Positions 41,247 to 52,825 of a stretch of 64,000 nt of DNA are shown here, one piece after another (positions within the stretch are counted from its first letter, which is position 1; every line of letters starts with the position of its first letter). Under the pieces are notes generated by a model. That model did not search any database. It was not told the DNA's origin and saw nothing but the letters and a program-made list of their open reading frames with translations. This DNA comes from Symbiodinium kawagutii. Lineage: Eukaryota > Sar > Dinophyceae > Suessiales > Symbiodiniaceae. A program made the translations under genes and the position numbers. The stretch spans positions 127,454 to 191,453 of the forward strand of contig VSDK01011390.1 in the NCBI GenBank assembly GCA_009767595.1, written 5' to 3'.

Positions 41247-41541
41247 AGAAGACAAAGAAAGCTAGAAAGGCTTCAAAAAGGAGGGGCAGGGGTACTCCGC
41301 TTTTTCGTTTTTCACTCAAAGGTATCGGAGAGTTGGATAATACTCGGCTAGGCGAGTAACCAACAGATGCCTAGGGAGCATCTTGTCATGTCCGGCTTGG
41401 CGTGAGATGGCAAGATGTTGAGCCCTAAACAACTCATAGAGTGAGTTGACTGAAGTGTGTTTAGTTTACGTATTTATCTTTGAATTTTTTTGATCAACAA
41501 GGATTTGCAACGCACGGAAAAAAGGTTCGAACGTTGTTTTT
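41247..41541 (+). repeat. Split direct repeat B2 (right end)
   Basis: Second copy of B1 at a constant 375-bp offset. It includes a non-functional duplicate of the recombinase C-terminal codons. An AT-dinucleotide tract follows, outside the element. Confidence 0.9.
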
Positions 41542-41876
41542 ATATATATATTTTTTTTATATATAGATAGATTTGTTATTACATAGCAATCAATCATTTT
41601 TAGCTGATTTAATTAGCAATCTGAAAAGTGGTGTACTGTTTGGAGATAAACTCCAGCAACCTCCCTTGCAGGGCTTTGCCCATCAGTTTAGTTGGACATA
41701 TTTTGTGCATAGGTCAAAACCAACTGACATCGATATGGAAAAGTTCTGAACAAGAAGGTACTCACCTTCAACTGGTTGCCTTACATAAACATGGTTCATG
41801 GATTTGGGGATTCCCCTTGCCACAATGCTGGAGAGGTAAAAATCCTGGCATTAACATCCACTAATCACGTGTACCG
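41542..41876. other. AT tract and short unique DNA between element and minisatellite
   Basis: 41542-41572 is a TA/TTT run that may be the integration site. The rest is unique, with no gene recognised. Confidence 0.5.
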
Positions 41877-44350
41877 TTAACAATCCATTCACAATCCATT
41901 AACAATCCATCAACAATCCATCAACAATCCATTAACAATCCATTAACAATCCATTAACAATCCATTAACAATCCATCAACAATCCATTCACAATCCATTA
42001 ACAATCCATCAACAATCCATTAACAATCCATTAACAATCCATTAACAATCAATTAACAATCCATTAACAATCCATCAACAATCCATTCACAATCCATCAA
42101 CAATCCATTAACACTCCATCAACACTCCCTTCCTAATCCATTAACAATCCATCAACAATCCATTTACAATCCATCAACAATCCATCAACAATCCATTAAC
42201 AGTCTACTAACAATCCATTCACAATCCATGAACAATCCATTAACACTCCATCAACACTCCCTTCCTAATCCATTAACAATCCAGCAACAATCCAGTCTAT
42301 TAACAATCCATTCACAGTCCATTAACAATCCATTCGCAATCCATGAACAATCCATTAACACTCCATCAACACTCCCTTCCTAATCCATTAACAATCCAGC
42401 AACAATCCAGTCTATTAACAATCCATTCACAGTCCATTAACAATCCATTCGCAATCCATGAACAATCCATTAACACTCCATCAACACTCCCTTCCTAATC
42501 CATTAACAATCCAGCAACAATCCAGTCTATTAACAATCCATTCACAGTCCATTAACAATCCATTCGCAATCCATGAACAATCCATTAACACTCCATCAAC
42601 ACTCCCTTCCTAATCCATTAACAATCCAGCAACAATCCAGTCTATTAACAATCCATTCACAGTCCATTAACAATCCATTCGCAATCCATGAACAATCCAT
42701 TAACACTCCATCAACACTCCCTTCCTAATCCATTAACAATCCAGCAACAATCCAGTCTATTAACAATCCATTCACAGTCCATTAACAATCCATTCGCAAT
42801 CCATGAACAATCCATTAACACTCCATCAACACTCCCTTCCTAATCCATTAACAATCCAGCAACAATCCAGTCTATTAACAATCCATTCACAGTCCATTAA
42901 CAATCCATTCGCAATCCATGAACAATCCATTAACACTCCATCAACACTCCCTTCCTAATCCATTAACAATCCAGCAACAATCCAGTCTATTAACAATCCA
43001 TTCACAGTCCATTAACAATCCATTCGCAATCCATGAACAATCCATTAACACTCCATCAACACTCCCTTCCTAATCCATTAACAATCCAGCAACAATCCAG
43101 TCTATTAACAATCCATTCACAGTCCATTAACAATCCATTCGCAATCCATGAACAATCCATTAACACTCCATCAACACTCCCTTCCTAATCCATTAACAAT
43201 CCAGCAACAATCCAGTCTATTAACAATCCATTCACAGTCCATTAACAATCCATTCGCAATCCATGAACAATCCATTAACACTCCATCAACACTCCCTTCC
43301 TAATCCATTAACAATCCAGCAACAATCCATTAACAATCCATCAACAATCCATTAACAGTCTACTAACAATCCATTCACAATCCATCAACAATCCATCAAC
43401 AGTCCATTAACAATCCATTCACAATCAATTAACAATCCATTAACAATCCATTAACAATCCATTAACAATCCATCAACAATCCATCAACAATCCATTCACA
43501 ATCCATCAACAATCCATTAACAATCCATCAACAATCCATCAACAGTCTATTAACAATCCATTAACAATCCATTCACAATCCATTAACAGTCTACTAACAA
43601 TCCATTAACAATCCATCAACAATCCATTAACAATCCATCAACAATCCATGAACAATCCATCAACAATCCATTAACAAACCATTCACAATCCATTAACAAT
43701 CCATCAACAATCCATTAACAATCCATTAACAATCCATGAACAATCCATCAACAATCCATCAACAGTCCATTAACAATCCATTCACAATCCATTAACAATC
43801 CATCAACCATCCATTAACAATCCATCAACAATCCATCAACAATCCATTAACAATCCATCAACAATTGATTAGCAGTCTATTAACAATCCATTTACAATCC
43901 ATCAACAATCCATTAACAGTCTACTAACAATCCATTAACAATCCATCAACAATTGATTAGCAGTCTATTAACAATCCATTTACAATCCATCAACAATCCA
44001 TTAACAGTCTACTAACAATCCATTCACAATCCATCAACAATCCATTAACAATCCATTCACAATCCATTAACAATCCATTAACAATCCATTAACAATCCAT
44101 TCACAATCCATTAACAATCCATCAACAATCCAGTAACAACCCATTCACAATCCATTAACAATCCATCAACAATCCATTAACAATCCATCAACAATCCATT
44201 AACAGTCTATTAACAATCCATTAACAATCCATTCACAATCCATTAACAGTCTACTAACAATCCATTAACAATCCATCAACAATCCATTAACAGTCTACTA
44301 ACAATCCATTAACAATCCATCAACAATCCATTAACAGTCTACTAACAATC
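41877..44350 (+). repeat. Minisatellite array of the 11-bp unit CCATTAACAAT
   Basis: About 2.47 kb of 11-bp units (CCATTAACAAT, CCATCAACAAT, CCATTCACAAT and similar), roughly 225 in all. The edges are irregular and the centre is a homogeneous higher-order block. There is a strong strand bias: almost no G on this strand. Confidence 0.95.
42256..43290 (+). repeat. Higher-order repeat, nine 115-bp units
   Basis: ACTCCCTTCCTAATCC recurs at 42256, 42371, 42486, 42601, 42716, 42831, 42946, 43061, 43176 and 43291, exactly 115 bp apart, and the units look identical by eye. The preceding unit (42124) is 132 bp from the first. Confidence 0.93.
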
Positions 44351-44681
44351 TTACCATCAACAGTCTTACCATTAACCATAGCTGGTTTTGTTCATAGCTG
44401 GTGTGCCCCCCAAGTCACTGGCTCTGATCGCATGGCTGGTGCCGCCGTGGACCTCAACGAATAGTCACCACTGACCCGGCTAACCCCAGGGGCTGTTCAC
44501 AACCCTGTGTCCTAGAAATGATGGGAAAATCTGCAGGAAACTTTCTAATTGGTGGTAATTTATTGTTGGTTAATAACTAACAATAGTGGTTCTTTTTTTG
44601 GTGGTTTAAACCAGGGTTCCCATAGATTTTGCCATCAACCAACCCAGTGACCAAGAGCTGGGTCCAAGGTCTGGTTTTCAG

Positions 44682-44775
44682 ATGCCCGCTTGGCGCTCTG
44701 GCTGCTCCTCGTTCTATGCCTGGCGAGGACCAGGTGGCGCTTCTTGTTGGCGCTTCTCCAATGACTGAGATATGA
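44682..44775 (+). CDS. Candidate terminal exon of an unidentified host gene
   Basis: Follows GGTTTTCAG, a good 3' splice site. It reads one base, then CPLGALAAPRSMPGEDQ... to TGA at 44773, with GC content well above the flanks. A second frame is also open here. No family recognised. Confidence 0.28.
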
Positions 44776-44848
44776 CTTTTACATGATTTTATGTGTTCTA
44801 CGTGTTTTTGTTGTATATATGCATAATATTTTTATATAACTATATATA

Positions 44849-44849
44849 T

Positions 44850-44884
<35 letters not shown>

Positions 44885-44912
44885 TATTTATTTATTTATT
44901 TATTTATTTATT
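44849..44912. repeat. TTTA microsatellite
   Basis: About 15 TTTA units with one interruption. Confidence 0.85.
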
Positions 44913-45423
44913 TGAATATATACATTGACGCCTGCCTGCATGCTGCATGGGATGTTGATTCATATGTTTGTTTGGTGATGTTTCTTTGATGTTTTGTTTG
45001 GGGCCCAATGGACGTGCTGTCAATTCCCATGAAACAGATGTTTCGTTGCTGTTCCTAGCTATTCCGACCCTGGATTATCTCGTGGATTTTTTGGGTTTCA
45101 GCCGGCACGGAGCCACCTGATGTCAGGTTTGATGTGCCTCTGCTGCTGCTTCTTTTCCATCTGATCATTTGTGCATGAGCTCAGCGCAGACAGATGGAAT
45201 GGTGCTGGGCAGAACGGTGGTGATCGTGATGGTGGTACCGTCCGCCGCACATGGATTCTCTTGACAAAGAACGAGCAGAGTGAAACTGCAGGGATGCCCT
45301 TCTTGGATCATAGGGGAAATCTGCCCTTCAACCTTTGCCAGGATCAGTGAAGTTTATATGACTGGTATGCACGTGATATATGTTCCAAATGCATTGTTTG
45401 CTTTTAGTATGTTTTTGGTCTAC

Positions 45424-45532
45424 GCTCCAGAAATCTAACATAGCAATGGAAATGACTATGTTTCAAAAAGAAATCCTGGGAAACCATGAATAAAATGGTG
45501 GATCTTGCATTGCTATCTTAGATTACGAGAGG
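45424..45532. repeat. Family D inverted-repeat element
   Basis: CTCCAGAAATCTAACATAGC ... CCTGGGAAACCATGAATAAA ... GGTGGATCTTGCATTGC ... GATTACGAGAGG. Same word order as the clean copy at 45854. Confidence 0.6.
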
Positions 45533-45853
45533 ACAAAACGAGATTCACATTTCTAGGTTTGCACCATGATCAACCCTTAATTTTGAACCATTATGAATTG
45601 AAAATCATTGTTGTTCTTGCGCACCATTCAACAATTACTATTTACCATATTTGGCCATCATCAATCATTTGAACCATTGTTTTACCATTAGAATGAACCA
45701 TCAGTAACCATTGATTAACCATTAGATCATCATGTTCAAGCATCGTTGCACCCATCATTAACCAATATTACCAATCAATTCACCACCATAGACCGTGAGT
45801 CAATCATCAAATTCCAAAAACCATCAATCAACCATCGGATTCCCATGAACTAC

Positions 45854-45962
45854 CCTCTGGTAAACTAACATGGCAATGGAGAATCCACCAGAAATGGATG
45901 ATTTCCCAGGGTTTTCCAATCAAAATGGTGGATTTTCCATTGCCATGTTAGTTTACCAGAGG
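45854..45962. repeat. Family D inverted-repeat element, clean copy
   Basis: Arms 45854-45890 and 45926-45962 (37 nt each) are complementary with one mismatch. They begin CCTCTGGTAAACTAACATGG. The 35-nt loop contains TTTCCCAGGG. No coding. It could fold as a strong RNA hairpin. Confidence 0.85.
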
Positions 45963-46923
45963 CCTTCCCCGTGCCCCCGCATCTCCTTACCGTGACCCAG
46001 GCCTTTCAGCCGTCAGCTGCAGTGCCGAGAAAGCCCAGGGCATTGGTGGTGAAAACCACGGGGTGGATGCGGGTGATGGCAATGGCTCGGATGTGGTAAT
46101 CAAGTGCTGGTGTGGATGGATGGTGGTTGATGCTTTTGATTGGTTGATGTTGATGGATGTTGGGATGTTGGTTGATGGATGTTGGTTGATGTTTTTGGCT
46201 GGTGATTGTTGGTACATGTTGATGCGCTCGTTGATGGTCCTTGATATCCGGGGCTCTGAAAAGATCGTAAAGACATTGTCGATCATGGCTGTAAGTATTC
46301 CAACAGCCGGCTGTTCTGGTACAGCTGAGTTCTTGAGCTGTTTCAGAAGTATCGATGGCTAGAGTGATTTGACACCCAGCTAGGTCAGCTTTCGTTTTTC
46401 TTCCTGTGTGTGTTGAACATGTTCAAGCAACAAGGATTGGCTGAAATGATTTTTGCATATGTATATACGTTCTTAAACATCAGTTGTGGTTGTCTAACAT
46501 CGTGCTTCAGAAGCTCCAGTGAAAGCTAGAAGACACATCCTTCTGAGCGTTTTGAGACTAACGCCTGGGATTTGCACTAAAGGCGAACTGATTGCCAAGA
46601 GTTGCACGAGTAGCTCATTAACACTTAGTGAGCAACAACCATGTTGATGCTGATTCTGTAGTAGATCTAACGATCAAATGGTGGTTACATCAATCGTTTT
46701 TGTGCGAATTTTACCGATCAATACTGAAGATACAAAGCAAATATGGCGTTCACAAGGCCAAAGGAGTCAAGGTTCCCAGAAGTTCCCCACAACACTAGCA
46801 TCACTAGCACCAGCAGCAAAAGAACACACATGTCGACCTGCAACTTGGTCAGGGACGTATTGGCTGATACCAACCAGTTTGTTCATTGTGTTTGGTGGGT
46901 TTCCTATGGTTGTTGCCTATATT
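45963..46923. other. DNA with a GC-richer island, possible exon
   Basis: 45995-46090 is GC-richer and open in several frames on both strands, so strand cannot be decided. The rest is AT-rich, with GATGTTGGTTGATG words near 46130-46200. No gene recognised. Confidence 0.3.
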
Positions 46924-47027
46924 GGCGTTTCTCAAAATAGAGAACCCCGAAAATGGTTTGTTTACTAAAATAAATGGTTCAACAAGGATGAGAACTGGGG
47001 GTACCCCTATGACTTGAGAAACCACCA
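46924..47027. repeat. Family B inverted-repeat element
   Basis: GGCGTTTCTCAAAATAGAG ... ACTGGGGGTACCCCTATGAC TTGAGAAACCACCA. A 104-bp copy. Confidence 0.75.
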
Positions 47028-47362
47028 TGTTCCAAAGATCATTGCCTCCACCATTCAACCCATGGGTTTACCCAAAAAAATCTCAGGACACCACCCAAAA
47101 TGATGACCAAATCCTGGGAATCTCTTGAGCCGTTTAGCACTGCTTGGGTTTCCAGTCTTTGTTGCGTAGCCGTTTCACTCAGGTGGCCTTCTACATCCAC
47201 ACGACTCGAACAGTGCCCTGGCGGGGCCAACAATTGCACCATAATCATCCAGAACTCGTTTGATTCCAATGGGCTCGATGGAAATTGTTATTTGTAGCTT
47301 GGGAGTCATGGTTAATCAGCTGGTCAATGATGACTCATGATTGTCAGTGAATGTTTGGTAAG
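47028..47362. other. Unique DNA, no gene recognised
   Basis: Short open stretches only; no repeat arm or protein-like segment that can be supported. Confidence 0.4.
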
Positions 47363-47456
47363 CTGGTTGGTGGTTTGATTGACTTTTTTCCCGTTTGTAT
47401 TGACAAATGGTTGGTTGACGAATATGTTTCATAGGGGTGGTTCAACCACCAACCAG
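47363..47456. repeat. Family A MITE, typical copy
   Basis: CTGGTTGGTGGTTTGATTGA ... GGTTGGTTGACGAATATGTT ... TCATAGGGGTGGTTCAACCACCAACCAG. Terminal repeats are perfect over 13 bp. Confidence 0.8.
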
Positions 47457-47706
47457 TAACAAGCACTAGCCGCTTTCCCCACTGATTGGCCGATTGGGTG
47501 CAGCTCGGAACGACCAAGAATTTCCATTGGAAAGTACAGAAGTGTATGAGCACCAACGATTGCGTTACAACTTGGAACAACAAGGTACAAGTGGGCCCCT
47601 AACCAGCTATAAGTTGGGTCATAACTAGGGTAACTACCAGTTGCAACTAGGGGGCCCACCTTGTAGATCTTTGAACCTTGGCAGAAGGAAATACCAGCAG
47701 AGATTT

Positions 47707-47826
47707 GGCTACGGGTCAAGCACTTAACCAACCAATTTCATGGGGGATAATGACCAACAAAACTATAGGGAAAGCAATGGTTAATGATAGGGGAACCAGG
47801 GGTACGGGGTGAACTGACCCACAGCC
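47707..47826. repeat. Family C inverted-repeat element
   Basis: GGCTACGGGTCAAGCACTTA ... AGGGAAAGCAATGGTTAAT ... CCAGGGGTACGGGG ... TGACCCACAGCC. Confidence 0.75.
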
Positions 47827-49662
47827 GAATTGGAATGAAATCGGAAGATATCAGTAGGGCATGCGTCCAAAATCATGATTCTGCCGGTTGCGCGGATGGT
47901 TCATCCGCTCATCCCAACTTCCTAAGTGGAGGCTAGAACCAGATTTCCATCATGGGATTCCACAGAGACTGGTGGCACAGGTGTCACTGTCTATTGGTGG
48001 AGATCCATTATGGCTTAGCTTGGCCATGTTAGTTGATCCTACCCTGCCAAACGAGACCCGAAACATGTCCTATTATGCCTGTATGATAAGAATATTTGGA
48101 TTGGTGATGTTTCAGTCAGTTGGCCATTCATTCATGAGTAACTCAGAATGAAGCATTCCTTGCCATTCATGAACCCATTTGTGTGCTTAGTAACCATTCA
48201 TCATCAGCCATTGGTAGCCATTCGCTAGCTAACTATTTGCCCATTAACTACTTATCTAAGTTCAAGAAACCCATTCTCAAGCCATTACTAACCCATGATT
48301 AGCCTAGCCGGAAAGTCTGATGAGTCCTGAGTTGAGTCGTGACTCAGCGGGGCCCAGGTTTTCAATCGCCGTCCTCCATGGGCTTTCATGCCTTGGTGGC
48401 GTCACTTCATGATGACTCGACCACTGGAGGCCACGGGGAGTTCGAAGCACTGGTGCCAGTGTGGTTAGGAGCGTGGCCAGGAGCTACCAGGGCTCTAAGC
48501 AGCACATGATGCATGACATGATGGGTGCTAAAGCCTGCATAGAGTGGCATAGTCCCAGCTATACAATGCAGGGTTTCTCCAACACCAAAGGAGTGGGGAA
48601 CGAACTCCAAGGATAGAACATTGGTTCGTTTTGCTGTCATCATGCCAACATTCCATCCAACTGTCACAAGGAAGTTTGCAAAAACAACCAACTTCGTGAA
48701 CCAACTCTTGTTTGTGGGAATGGCTCAAATGGGTGTTGTTTATCCACAATGTTGCTTTCCCTTCCCGGATCATAGCAACTTGGAAGGATGAGTAGGTGCT
48801 GCTATGCACCCCAAAACCTGCAAAGGTGGTACATTGGTACATCCGCATTGTGGCCAGTTATTCTTCCTCCGTACTGACCATAACAAAGCATCGTGGCTGG
48901 CATTGTGGACGGTCATTTCTCAGCATGATCAACTCTCTTTCGCCAGTATACACCATAATCAGCCATGACTAGCTACTGTTTACCATCATAGACCACAACC
49001 ACGACTTGACCAATGTCCCTGATTAGCCTGAATTCATAAACAATCCAGTTTGCCCTACCAGCCTGGTTCACTCGTCAGCGCACCCCATTGTCAACCTTTG
49101 TGAACCCTTATTAGCTGTAAACAGATGATGGTTGACCCTGGTGAACCCTTTCAAAATACGGACTGTTTGATGTTTATCATTGACTTTAAGCTATTGTAAT
49201 CCTTGTGTACAATAGTCACCATTGATAACAACAATAGTAACGAATGGGATTGATATTTTTCGTTACCCATGATTCAGTCAAATAGTAACCCTTGCTATGG
49301 TTCAGCAATTATACAAATGTGATTCTGAATTGTTAATACGGGACCATACCAAAGTATTTGTTTTACAATTGTTGTTTTTCGTATAACATTGTCAATACCA
49401 CGCTGATAGATATTACCAGTTATTGCCTGGTAGGGTGTTGGTATTATTTGGGAGTAATACACTGTTGATTAAACATTTTAGTTTTGATTGTTGCCGTATA
49501 TTCTGAACACCAATGTGACTAGTTGGAAAGCTGACCGGTTCACTACTGCATGGGTCAAAAAAGTGACCAATGGATTAGCAGTTTTCCATAGCTATTCCAA
49601 AAATGCAGATTAGTTGTTTTAAAGAAAGAACCCGTTAGTTGCCCAAAAGGTTGAGCCAATCC
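47827..49662. other. AT-rich DNA with one candidate exon
   Basis: Apart from the candidate at 48348-48509 there are only short AT-rich words (CATTCATGAACCCATT-like) and no recognised element. Confidence 0.4.
48348..48509 (+). CDS. Candidate terminal exon of an unidentified host gene
   Basis: After GACTCAG, 53 codons read RGPGFQSPSSMGFHALVASL and onward to TGA at 48507. The segment is GC-rich with balanced amino-acid use, in AT-rich surroundings. No family recognised. The acceptor could instead be the later GCCCAG. Confidence 0.3.
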   Translation, partial: RGPGFQSPSSMGFHALVASLHDDSTTGGHGEFEALVPVWLGAWPGATRALSST

Positions 49663-49770
49663 GGGTTTTACTCAAAATAGGAGACCCAGCAAGTCATCCC
49701 ATATACGAACTATTTACATTCATAAACCAACCATAGCTGTGGTCTACCCCTAGGGCTTGAGAAACCACCA
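49663..49770. repeat. Family B inverted-repeat element
   Basis: GGGTTTTACTCAAAATAGGAG ... AACCAACCATAG ... TACCCCTAGGGCTTGAGAAACCACC. It ends 15 bp before a candidate exon, which would place it in an intron. Confidence 0.7.
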
Positions 49771-49784
49771 TATGATAACCCAAG

Positions 49785-49931
49785 ACTCTGTGCCGCTAAC
49801 CGTGGCCCCAGCGTCACGACAAAGGGCCACCGCTTCACCCGGAGGTCTTGTGGCGATTCCTCACCGTACCGTTCCGAGCTTCTTGGCGGCAGTCCCTAAC
49901 CTGGAAGCTCAAAAATCACCGGTTCTTACAG
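49785..49931 (+). CDS. Candidate internal exon of an unidentified host gene
   Basis: Preceded by CCCAAG and followed by GTAGAC. Open throughout, reading SVPLTVAPASRQRATASPGG and onward. GC-rich, with AT-rich flanks. The frame stays open a further 45 nt past the donor to a TAG, so it could also be a terminal exon. No family recognised. Confidence 0.3.
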
Positions 49932-50876
49932 GTAGACCAGCTATGAATTGTGCATTTTCCACGTCCAACTTGCCAAAGTAGTGGTTCTCAAGCTTAACCA
50001 ACGACGAGACTTCGATTGTTTGAACAACAACCAAATTGACAACAGTGGTCAATAGATATTGGATTGTTGTAACGGTTTACCATGGCCATAAACCACCAAA
50101 ATATATCAATTCATGCCAAGTTGCAAGTCAAGAAGTGTGCGCTCAAAACCAAGATATCAAAGCATGGAATTTCCAGCTGTCACATGTGTGGAGCCGGGGA
50201 AATTGTCAACATTTCAATCAAGCTCAAGGAATCTCACGCAACATGAAATGATTTAGAGCATATCATTTGAAAGCAATCAGTTCTTGCAGTGGCGTGATGT
50301 TTGTCAGACAAGTGTGCCCAGAGCGTACTGATGTTTTTTTTCAAACATAGCTTTACATACACACACAGAGATATATGTATATTACATATAAATATTTATA
50401 TATATATATATGTGTTTGTTTATTTATATATACATATTTATATACATGTATATATATATATACATATACATTTAGTATCTCCTGATGTAAACAGTTGTGT
50501 GTGTGTGGGCGTGGGCGTCGATATCGTTAAGCGATAAGAAGAACAAGAAAAAACATATCAGCATTGAGCAACAACACAACAACGAGAAGAAAACTCGGAA
50601 CATCAACATCACAGCATCGTTATCACCGCAGCCAATATGCTGTTGATATTGTCAGAATCAGCAACTTCAGCTGACCATTCTTGAAGAGGACCTCCTTCCT
50701 TGATCTAAGATCATCGTTCAGCATATGACAGGATGGCTGATCGATGACCTATGAACTTTCGAACCTCCCTGACAGGTTCATCCCGATTTTCTGATCCTCG
50801 GCGAGGCCTCCGATCACAGCCGCTTGACCGTGGGCGAAGCCCCTTCGAACTTGGTAGTCTGATTAACAACTATGAA
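49932..50876. other. DNA with an AT microsatellite and a small GC-rich patch
   Basis: 50361-50470 is TATATA/CATATA repeat. 50783-50855 is GC-rich and open in two frames (LILGEASDHSRLTVGEAPS in one), possibly an exon, but frame and splice sites are undecided. Confidence 0.35.
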
Positions 50877-51031
50877 CTTGATTTGATTGGTAGTTAACTT
50901 GCTTGATTGATTACCAAATCTTGATTTGGTTGGTAGTTAACTTACTTGATTGATTACCAAATCTTGATAGTTAACTTGCTTGATTGATTACCAAATCTTG
51001 ATTTGGTTGGTAGTTAACTTGCTTGAACCAG
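50877..51031 (+). repeat. Tandem repeat with a unit of about 43-60 bp
   Basis: GGTAGTTAACTTGCTTGATTGATTACC followed by AAATCTTGATTTGGTT recurs about four times, one unit lacking the TTTGGTTGG part. The unit contains ATTTGGT and ACCAAAT, which are complementary. Confidence 0.8.
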
Positions 51032-51859
51032 ATTGAGAACTACATAGAACTACAGACATTTGATGAACATGATTAACAAGGATAAAGATGACCAAACGTT
51101 GATTAACTAACTTGATCGACAAGTATTAAAAGATTTGATCATCCAAGTTGACTAAAAACTATGAAAAACTCATAAATTCAGGGTCCGTGAGTTCATGAAA
51201 ATACGATGGGGCACACCGAACAACTATCGCATAAGTCACTCCGACACGGCACAAAAACATGGATCACGGGCAAATTGACAGGTTCCTTTGATTACCACGA
51301 TCCATCACTGGCTGGGAGGTTGGAGCCAGGGGTATCCATCAATCCCTTCCACGGGAGGAGTGATTTCGAGTGGTGAAACCAACCGGTATGGAAGATTTCT
51401 CGATAGCACTAAGCAATCAGGAACACGTGCAGTTGCACGTGTCATAGTTGGTTGTGTCCCTTTGATTGGTCATTGCGAGTCTCAAGCATGTTTCCAACTG
51501 AGTGGCCACATCAACTTCCTATGTGCCTTGGGTAAATCCCACTGCCAAGCACCAGAATCAATTGACCGCAATTGGCCGTTTGTCATCCCTGAACCAATGT
51601 CCACCTTTTCAGGATAAGCATGGGGATACTCGTACCAAGATTTACTACGACAAACTGACTATAGGGACTTTGTTGTTGGTTACAAGTATCCACTAGTTGC
51701 TTCTAAATTGTGACCAACCAACCAGCCATGATCAGCTACGGTCGTTGGTGTTCTCGGCCGAGCTCCAAAGAGAATGTAACTGCCAAGATGGTGGCAATGC
51801 GAGGGAATTGCAGGGATGATAACCAACAACAGTGCAAAACAACAACACCAACAAGAACG

Positions 51860-51895
<36 letters not shown>

Positions 51896-52317
51896 GCAAC
51901 AGCAACGGCAAAAGCAAGGTCACGGTCGCGTAGAGGGCCGTGTGAGTATGAGAGTTTTTAAAAGGGAATTCAGCAACCTTAACAGGAAGTGACTGCTCTT
52001 CACAGCCGCAAGTGACCCCCTTGCCGCTTCTGACGTTATTGGTGCAAAATTTGTTTGGCTCATGGTTAATTCTGATTTGTAATAATTGTCAATAGTGATT
52101 GAAACGATATTAGCATTTAGCACATTTGATACATAATTAGTGTTGTACTTATATATATATATATTCATATTTGTATTTTTATATTTGTATTTTTGTACTA
52201 TATATATATACATTTATGTATATATATATATATATATATTTATTTATTCATTCATTTATTAAATACATACAAATATATGTTTTTCATATACAGTATATAT
52301 TGATTCGTTGATCATGG
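51032..52317. other. AT-rich DNA with CAA and TA microsatellites
   Basis: A 109-codon open frame at 51288-51617 (+) is only weakly protein-like. CAACAA repeats lie at 51838-51906, and TATATA with TTTATT runs at 52150-52275. No gene supported. Confidence 0.4.
51838..51906. repeat. CAA microsatellite
   Basis: About 20 CAA units with a few substitutions, ending in CAGCAACAGCAA. Confidence 0.85.
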
Positions 52318-52416
52318 TCATGTTGCTGCCAACGAACCTTCGCCGGTTTCAGCCTTTTTTCGTTGGCAGGTGCGCACGGGAACGACCTCGGCGGCGGCGT
52401 ATTTGCGAAGCTTGGG
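52318..52416 (-). CDS. Candidate terminal exon of an unidentified host gene
   Basis: On the minus strand, ACCTACACAG precedes 52416. The 33 codons read PKLRKYAAAEVVPVRTC and onward to TGA at 52320-52318. High GC against strongly AT-rich flanks and codon-like structure support coding. The plus strand is also open, so the strand call is tentative. Confidence 0.35.
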   Translation of the reverse strand, partial: PKLRKYAAAEVVPVRTCQRKKAETGEGSLAAT

Positions 52417-52490
52417 CTGTGTAGGTGCGCAGCGGACGTGACGCGACTGAGGAGTTGATCACCAGGGGCCCTTGGTGGTTCCTGGTATAT

Positions 52491-52602
52491 GGCTATGGGT
52501 CAATATTAACCAACCAATAATGGTGGATAATAACCAACAAACTATAGGGAAAACAATGGTTAGTGATGGGGAACCAGGGGTACAGGGTTTTGACCCATAG
52601 CC
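52491..52602. repeat. Family C inverted-repeat element
   Basis: GGCTATGGGTCAATATTAAC ... AGGGAAAACAATGGTTAGTG ... CCAGGGGTACAGGG ... TTGACCCATAGCC. Clean 112-bp copy. Confidence 0.8.
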
Positions 52603-52687
52603 ATATCTCTTAAGTACATACCTATAAATATGGTATAAGTACACCATCTATCAATCATCAGGGATCTTCCGAGCAGGTGAGTTAAGC

Positions 52688-52825
52688 AGATGGCGAGTTG
52701 GATCATGTTTTTAACCATCAATTTCGCGGTGGATAAGAATAAGGCCACCAACAAAGTCATAGGGAATACAATGGCAAATGGTCCATGATGGGTGAACCAG
52801 GGGTACAGGGTTTTGACCCACAGCC
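52688..52825. repeat. Family C element, left end decayed
   Basis: The right end reads CCAGGGGTACAGGGTTTTGACCCACAGCC and the middle AACAAAGTCATAGGGAATACAATGG. The left terminal repeat is not recognisable. Confidence 0.6.

Larger units (their letters stand above)
33881..41541 (+). mobile_element. Tyrosine-recombinase retrotransposon (DIRS/Ngaro/PAT-like) with an embedded DNA methyltransferase
   Basis: A 7661-bp element with the split direct repeat order A1 (33881-33945), coding region, B1 (40872-41166), A2 (41166-41230), B2 (41247-41541). A1 equals A2 (65 bp) and B1 equals B2 (295 bp) by eye. This layout and a tyrosine recombinase in place of a DDE integrase are typical of the Ngaro/PAT side of the DIRS order. 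Genes in order: gag-like ORFs, pol (reverse transcriptase, RNase H split by a C5 methyltransferase), tyrosine recombinase. No target-site duplication is seen, as expected for this integration mechanism. Identical repeats and long open frames suggest a recent insertion. The only clear lesion is a frameshift near 34265-34320 in the first gag ORF. Confidence 0.92.
44351..45423. other. DNA with a candidate terminal exon and an ATTT microsatellite
   Basis: Holds the candidate exon 44682-44775 and TTTA repeats at 44849-44912. The rest has no recognised feature. Confidence 0.4.

Noticed and set aside
41877-44350. CRISPR-like regular repeats
   Set aside because: The repeats are tandem 11-bp units without unique spacers in a eukaryotic context; this is a minisatellite.
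51288-51617. 109-codon open frame (+)
   Set aside because: Only weakly protein-like, without splice sites or a family; left as intergenic.
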